From NCBI GenBank assembly GCA_028064945.1, contig JAPTWQ010000068.1, forward strand, positions 1-7,789: DNA of 7,789 bases, in the 5' to 3' direction. Numbering within the stretch: position 1 is the first letter of the stretch; each line of letters opens with the position of its first letter. Positions 5,473 to 7,789 of the stretch are shown here, piece after piece. The position numbers and the translations under genes were made by a program. The notes beneath the pieces are model-generated. The model was not told where the DNA came from. It did no database searches and saw only the letters and a program-made list of their open reading frames with translations. Source of the DNA: Nitrospiraceae bacterium (lineage in GTDB: Bacteria; Nitrospirota_A; Leptospirillia; Leptospirillales; Leptospirillaceae).

Positions 5473-6876
5473 GACAAGCTTCGGAATATTCTGTTCCTTC
5501 TTCAAAATCCCATTACATGGGCCCTGGGGAAACGGGTCTTTTCTGTCGCGCTTCTGTTGTCGTTTTTTGGACTCTCCAATCCCGGGAGTTTCTGGAAAGC
5601 CAATCCCTCCTGGGCGAACGCTTCCTCTCCTGCAACGTCCTCCATGAACAGCTCTCTTGCCGTAAAGAAAGAGTCCGCGTCCAGAATTCAGCCTATTCAT
5701 CCCTCGGCCGGACTGGGGGAATGGAGCATCCCAGCAGGAACGCCACCTCTTCTGACGAAAGACGGTCTTCCTGTGATTCACATGATGCCGGCGGGTCCTG
5801 TTCTGGATGCGACGTATATCCCCGAGTTTCTGGATGTCGACAAGGGTCGTTATGTGACCGATCTGGACGGAGGCTACAAGGTTTACTGGACACTCAATCC
5901 CTCCATCCAGTCCGAAGTCGGGCGCTTTATTCGACGGAACCGGGTTCCTTACGGAATGTTTGTTGCTGTCGACCCCAGGACGGGCGATCTCCTGGCTCTT
6001 TATGGGAGTCATTACGGGAGACAGGACAATACGCTGGTGCAGAGGGCGACGTATCCGGCGGCAAGTCTTTTCAAGGTTGTGACTACCGACGATGCCCTGG
6101 TACACAGGAAAATCAACCCGGAAACCCGGATTTATTTTCATGGGTGCCTGTACTGCATTGGACCTTCCTACTGGAGGGATAACCCGAGAAGAGACAGACT
6201 TCATTTGTCCGTAACGGAGGCTCTCGGAAAATCCGTCAACATGATCTTTGCCAAAATTGCCCTTCGTTGGCTGAGCCCTCAAAATCTGCAGAAGTCGGCA
6301 GACGGTTTCGGGTTCAACCGCGTTATCGAGTCGGACATTCCCTTTGATCCGAGTCAGGCGGACATCCCTTCCGACCGGGATGGATTTGCGAGAACGGCTG
6401 CGGGATTCGGACAGGTCCTGATCAGTCCGATTCATGCGGCCCTGATTTCCGGAGCGCTGTCCAATGGCGGAATCATGATGGTCCCCCACATCATTCACAC
6501 GATCGTTGATTCGTCGGGAAAAGTCATTTACAGAGAAATTCCCCGTCCGCTCCTTCAGGTGACCGATCCGAAGATTGCCTGGACGCTCCTTGCCATGATG
6601 CACTCCACAACGATCCGGGGGACGGGACGCCGGGCTTTTCTCCACTGGCATTACGATCCTCTTCTTCGCCACATTGCCGTTGCCGGAAAAACCGGAACTC
6701 TGTCCGGGATGCATCCTGCCGGCCATTATGAATGGTTTATGGGAATGGCTCCTCTCGGGAATCCAAGAATTGCGGTGGCTGCACTTTCCATTGATCTTGG
6801 CCTTTGGAGAATCAAGGGCCCGGATATTGCGAGCCATGGCATGATTGCCTATTTTCATCACCGACATTCTTTCTGA
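5470..6876 (+). CDS. Compact penicillin-binding protein, transpeptidase domain (class B-like)
   Basis: This 468-residue protein carries the three penicillin-binding motifs in order: SLFK (Ser199 nucleophile, Lys202), SVN (255-257) and KTG (407-409). The transpeptidase fold begins with VYWTLNPSIQSE and GMFVAVDPRTGDLLALYG (162-179). It should cross-link peptidoglycan peptides in the periplasm. The N terminus has a basic stretch and a hydrophobic segment (about 23-36), followed by ANA (49-51). It is either a signal anchor or a cleavable signal peptide. Only about 100 residues, rich in Pro, Ser and Gly, separate this from the catalytic domain, and no glycosyltransferase domain is present. The protein is therefore shorter than FtsI or PBP2 proteins, which usually exceed 550 residues. 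A CxxC (Cys226, Cys229) lies between the SxxK and SxN motifs. The gene has its own promoter with an overlapping dyad. Its precise role (division, elongation, or another YbiS-unrelated D,D-transpeptidase function) cannot be told from sequence. Confidence 0.87.
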   Translation: MDKLRNILFLLQNPITWALGKRVFSVALLLSFFGLSNPGSFWKANPSWANASSPATSSMNSSLAVKKESASRIQPIHPSAGLGEWSIPAGTPPLLTKDGLPVIHMMPAGPVLDATYIPEFLDVDKGRYVTDLDGGYKVYWTLNPSIQSEVGRFIRRNRVPYGMFVAVDPRTGDLLALYGSHYGRQDNTLVQRATYPAASLFKVVTTDDALVHRKINPETRIYFHGCLYCIGPSYWRDNPRRDRLHLSVTEALGKSVNMIFAKIALRWLSPQNLQKSADGFGFNRVIESDIPFDPSQADIPSDRDGFARTAAGFGQVLISPIHAALISGALSNGGIMMVPHIIHTIVDSSGKVIYREIPRPLLQVTDPKIAWTLLAMMHSTTIRGTGRRAFLHWHYDPLLRHIAVAGKTGTLSGMHPAGHYEWFMGMAPLGNPRIAVAALSIDLGLWRIKGPDIASHGMIAYFHHRHSF

Positions 6877-7009
6877 TTTTTGATTCCGGATTGTTTGCTC
6901 CCTGTGACTTTTTTGGTATCCTGTGAAAACGGATTCATCCTTGGTGTTCATGTGTGCTGGACTTTCAGTTTCTTGTGGGAAAATCCTGTAAAAAGGGGAA
7001 GGGCGGACA

Positions 7010-7420
7010 ATGGTCTCAGTGAAAAAAGTGATGACAAAAAATCCCTTGTTGGTGGATACGACAACGACGGTTCGTGAAGTGGTCGAGATCATGAAGACAA
7101 AAAAGGTGGGAAGCCTTCTGGTCAACCAGGGGGACAAGACTGTCGGGATCATCACGGAAACCGACATCGTTCGCCGGGTGCTGGGGGAAGACCGTGTTCC
7201 CTATATTACTGCGGTTTCCCAGGTGATGAGTGCTCCGGTTCTTTCTATCCAGGAAGATGCATCCATTTATGACGCCCAGGATATGATGGACAAGCACCAT
7301 ATCCGGCACCTTCTTGTTCTTCGGGACGAAGATGTTGTCGGTCTCATCTCCATTCGGGACCTCATTCATCCGGCATATGTCGGTCGGGAAGACTCCTGGG
7401 ATGGAGGAGTGACCGAGTAA
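7010..7420 (+). CDS. Tandem CBS-domain protein
   Basis: The 136-residue protein consists almost wholly of two CBS domains, about residues 5-60 and 70-122. The pair usually forms one Bateman module that binds adenine nucleotides or related ligands. The first repeat has VKKVMTKNPLLVD, VGSLLV and GIITETDIVRRV (46-57, with Thr49 and Asp52 at the ribose/phosphate-contact positions). The second has VSQVMSAPVLSI, HIRHLLVL and GLISIRDLI (111-119, with Ser114 and Asp117). No enzyme, transporter or DNA-binding domain is fused, so any partner or effector is unknown. ATG at 7010 has AAGGG about 6 bases upstream. I see no convincing promoter in the 133 bases after the transpeptidase gene, so read-through from that gene is possible. 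A strong terminator follows. Confidence 0.9.
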   Translation: MVSVKKVMTKNPLLVDTTTTVREVVEIMKTKKVGSLLVNQGDKTVGIITETDIVRRVLGEDRVPYITAVSQVMSAPVLSIQEDASIYDAQDMMDKHHIRHLLVLRDEDVVGLISIRDLIHPAYVGREDSWDGGVTE

Positions 7421-7450
7421 CTTTTTGTCTTCCGGGTTTGACCTGGTGTG

Positions 7451-7493
7451 TCCTCTTCGGGTGGGTTCGTCCTGCCTGAAGAGGATTTTTTTT
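7451..7493 (+). terminator. Strong intrinsic terminator after the CBS gene
   Basis: TCCTCTTC (7451-7458) pairs perfectly with GAAGAGGA (7478-7485). The stem continues inward as GGGTGGG with CCTGCCT using wobble pairs, closing on a TTCGT loop (7466-7470), and eight T follow (7486-7493). The T run is only on the plus-strand side, so it serves the rightward genes and not the convergent gene. Confidence 0.88.
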
Positions 7494-7509
7494 CAAAAAC
7501 GCTATTTTT

Positions 7510-7789
7510 CTAACCGACCTTCAGGTCTTTTTCTCTGTGAAACGCCTCAGTGATCCTGTCAATCCAATCCTCTTCCCATCCCAGCGTCACGGAAAGCCGA
7601 ATGCGTTCGGAGCCCTCAGGAACTGTCGGCGGATAAACAAGGGGTGCCCATAACGCCGATTCAAGGAGATGTTCCTGAAAAGATTTCATTTTGGCCAACT
7701 CTCCCCGAATCGGGATGATGGGAGAAGGGCTGTTGCCCGCATTCAGCCGATTCCGTACTTTTGTCACCCGAACGCCTGTTCTCTTTACC
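7510..7789 (-). CDS. bioF: PLP-dependent alpha-oxoamine synthase, C-terminal end, probably 8-amino-7-oxononanoate synthase (runs off the right edge)
   Basis: Only the last 92 codons are visible; the frame stays open through 7789, so this is the 3' part of a longer gene. BioF condenses pimeloyl-ACP (or -CoA) with alanine in biotin synthesis, in the cytoplasm. The fragment matches the small C-terminal domain of the alpha-oxoamine synthase family: NSPSPIIPIRGELAKMKSFQ, then HLLESALWAPLVYPPTVPEG and SERIRLSVTLGWEEDWIDRI. The PPTVPxGxxRxRLS stretch is the best signature. The PLP lysine lies outside the window. Close relatives (glycine C-acetyltransferase, serine palmitoyltransferase, 5-aminolevulinate synthase) share this end, so the BioF label is the most likely one and not proven. 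The usual His after the RLS strand (SLTAGH-type) is Trp here. The gene converges on the CBS gene, whose terminator lies between them. Confidence 0.75.
   Translation of the reverse strand, partial: VKRTGVRVTKVRNRLNAGNSPSPIIPIRGELAKMKSFQEHLLESALWAPLVYPPTVPEGSERIRLSVTLGWEEDWIDRITEAFHREKDLKVG

Noticed and set aside
3045..5477. An 810-codon open frame on the minus strand, wholly antisense to the debranching-enzyme gene
   Set aside because: The translation is rich in Arg, Pro, Ser and Lys with no recognisable domain, while the plus strand encodes a clear enzyme with conserved motifs. Long antisense frames arise when the sense gene avoids TTA, CTA and TCA codons in the matching frame.
6877..7009. 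A promoter for the CBS gene in the 133-base gap
   Set aside because: TTGTTT at 6891 and TATCCT at 6917 are 20 bases apart and weak; no pair with good spacing was found. There is also no convincing hairpin terminator after the transpeptidase gene.
5452..7167. A 571-codon minus-strand frame antisense to the transpeptidase and the start of the CBS gene
   Set aside because: It has no domain resemblance, crosses two real genes, their intergenic region and the CBS start, and shows shadow-like composition.

Overview
The window looks like chromosomal DNA of a Gram-negative-type bacterium. Gene order, protein style and frequent TTG starts suggest Nitrospirota, perhaps Leptospirillum. That is an inference from general resemblance; no rRNA or other decisive marker is present. 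All regions are ordinary, densely packed, intact genes. I see no mobile element, CRISPR array, tRNA or rRNA.

Left half, minus strand (positions 1-2880): a tightly packed housekeeping operon read right to left, yicC - remA (DUF370) - gmk - rpoZ - coaBC. The last gene runs off the left edge. yicC and remA overlap by 11 bases, gmk and rpoZ share an ATGA stop/start overlap, and coaBC starts 7 bases after rpoZ. The only real gap lies between remA and gmk (about 88 bases) and holds a perfect small hairpin. A good sigma70-type promoter (TTGAAT, 17-base spacer, TAAAAT on the minus strand) sits about 100 bases before yicC. The operon joins an RNase-like protein (YicC), a small DNA-binding regulator family (RemA), GMP kinase, the RNA polymerase omega subunit and the first steps from phosphopantothenate to coenzyme A.

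Right half, plus strand (3081-7420): three genes. First is a 725-residue glycogen-debranching-type glycosidase (amylo-alpha-1,6-glucosidase family). Second is a compact, membrane-anchored or secreted penicillin-binding transpeptidase with its own strong promoter, overlapped by an inverted repeat. Third is a small protein made of a pair of CBS domains, closed by a textbook intrinsic terminator at 7451-7493. The first two start with TTG, each supported by a well-placed Shine-Dalgarno sequence. Nothing ties these three genes into one pathway.

Right edge, minus strand (7510-7789): the C-terminal end of a PLP-dependent alpha-oxoamine synthase, most likely BioF of biotin synthesis, convergent with the CBS gene.

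I did not find a clear undescribed multi-gene system. The points most worth a second look are the dyad on the penicillin-binding protein promoter, the small transpeptidase with a CxxC, the active-site substitutions in CoaBC, the His in place of a DNA-contact Arg in the RemA homologue, and the acidic tail on omega.
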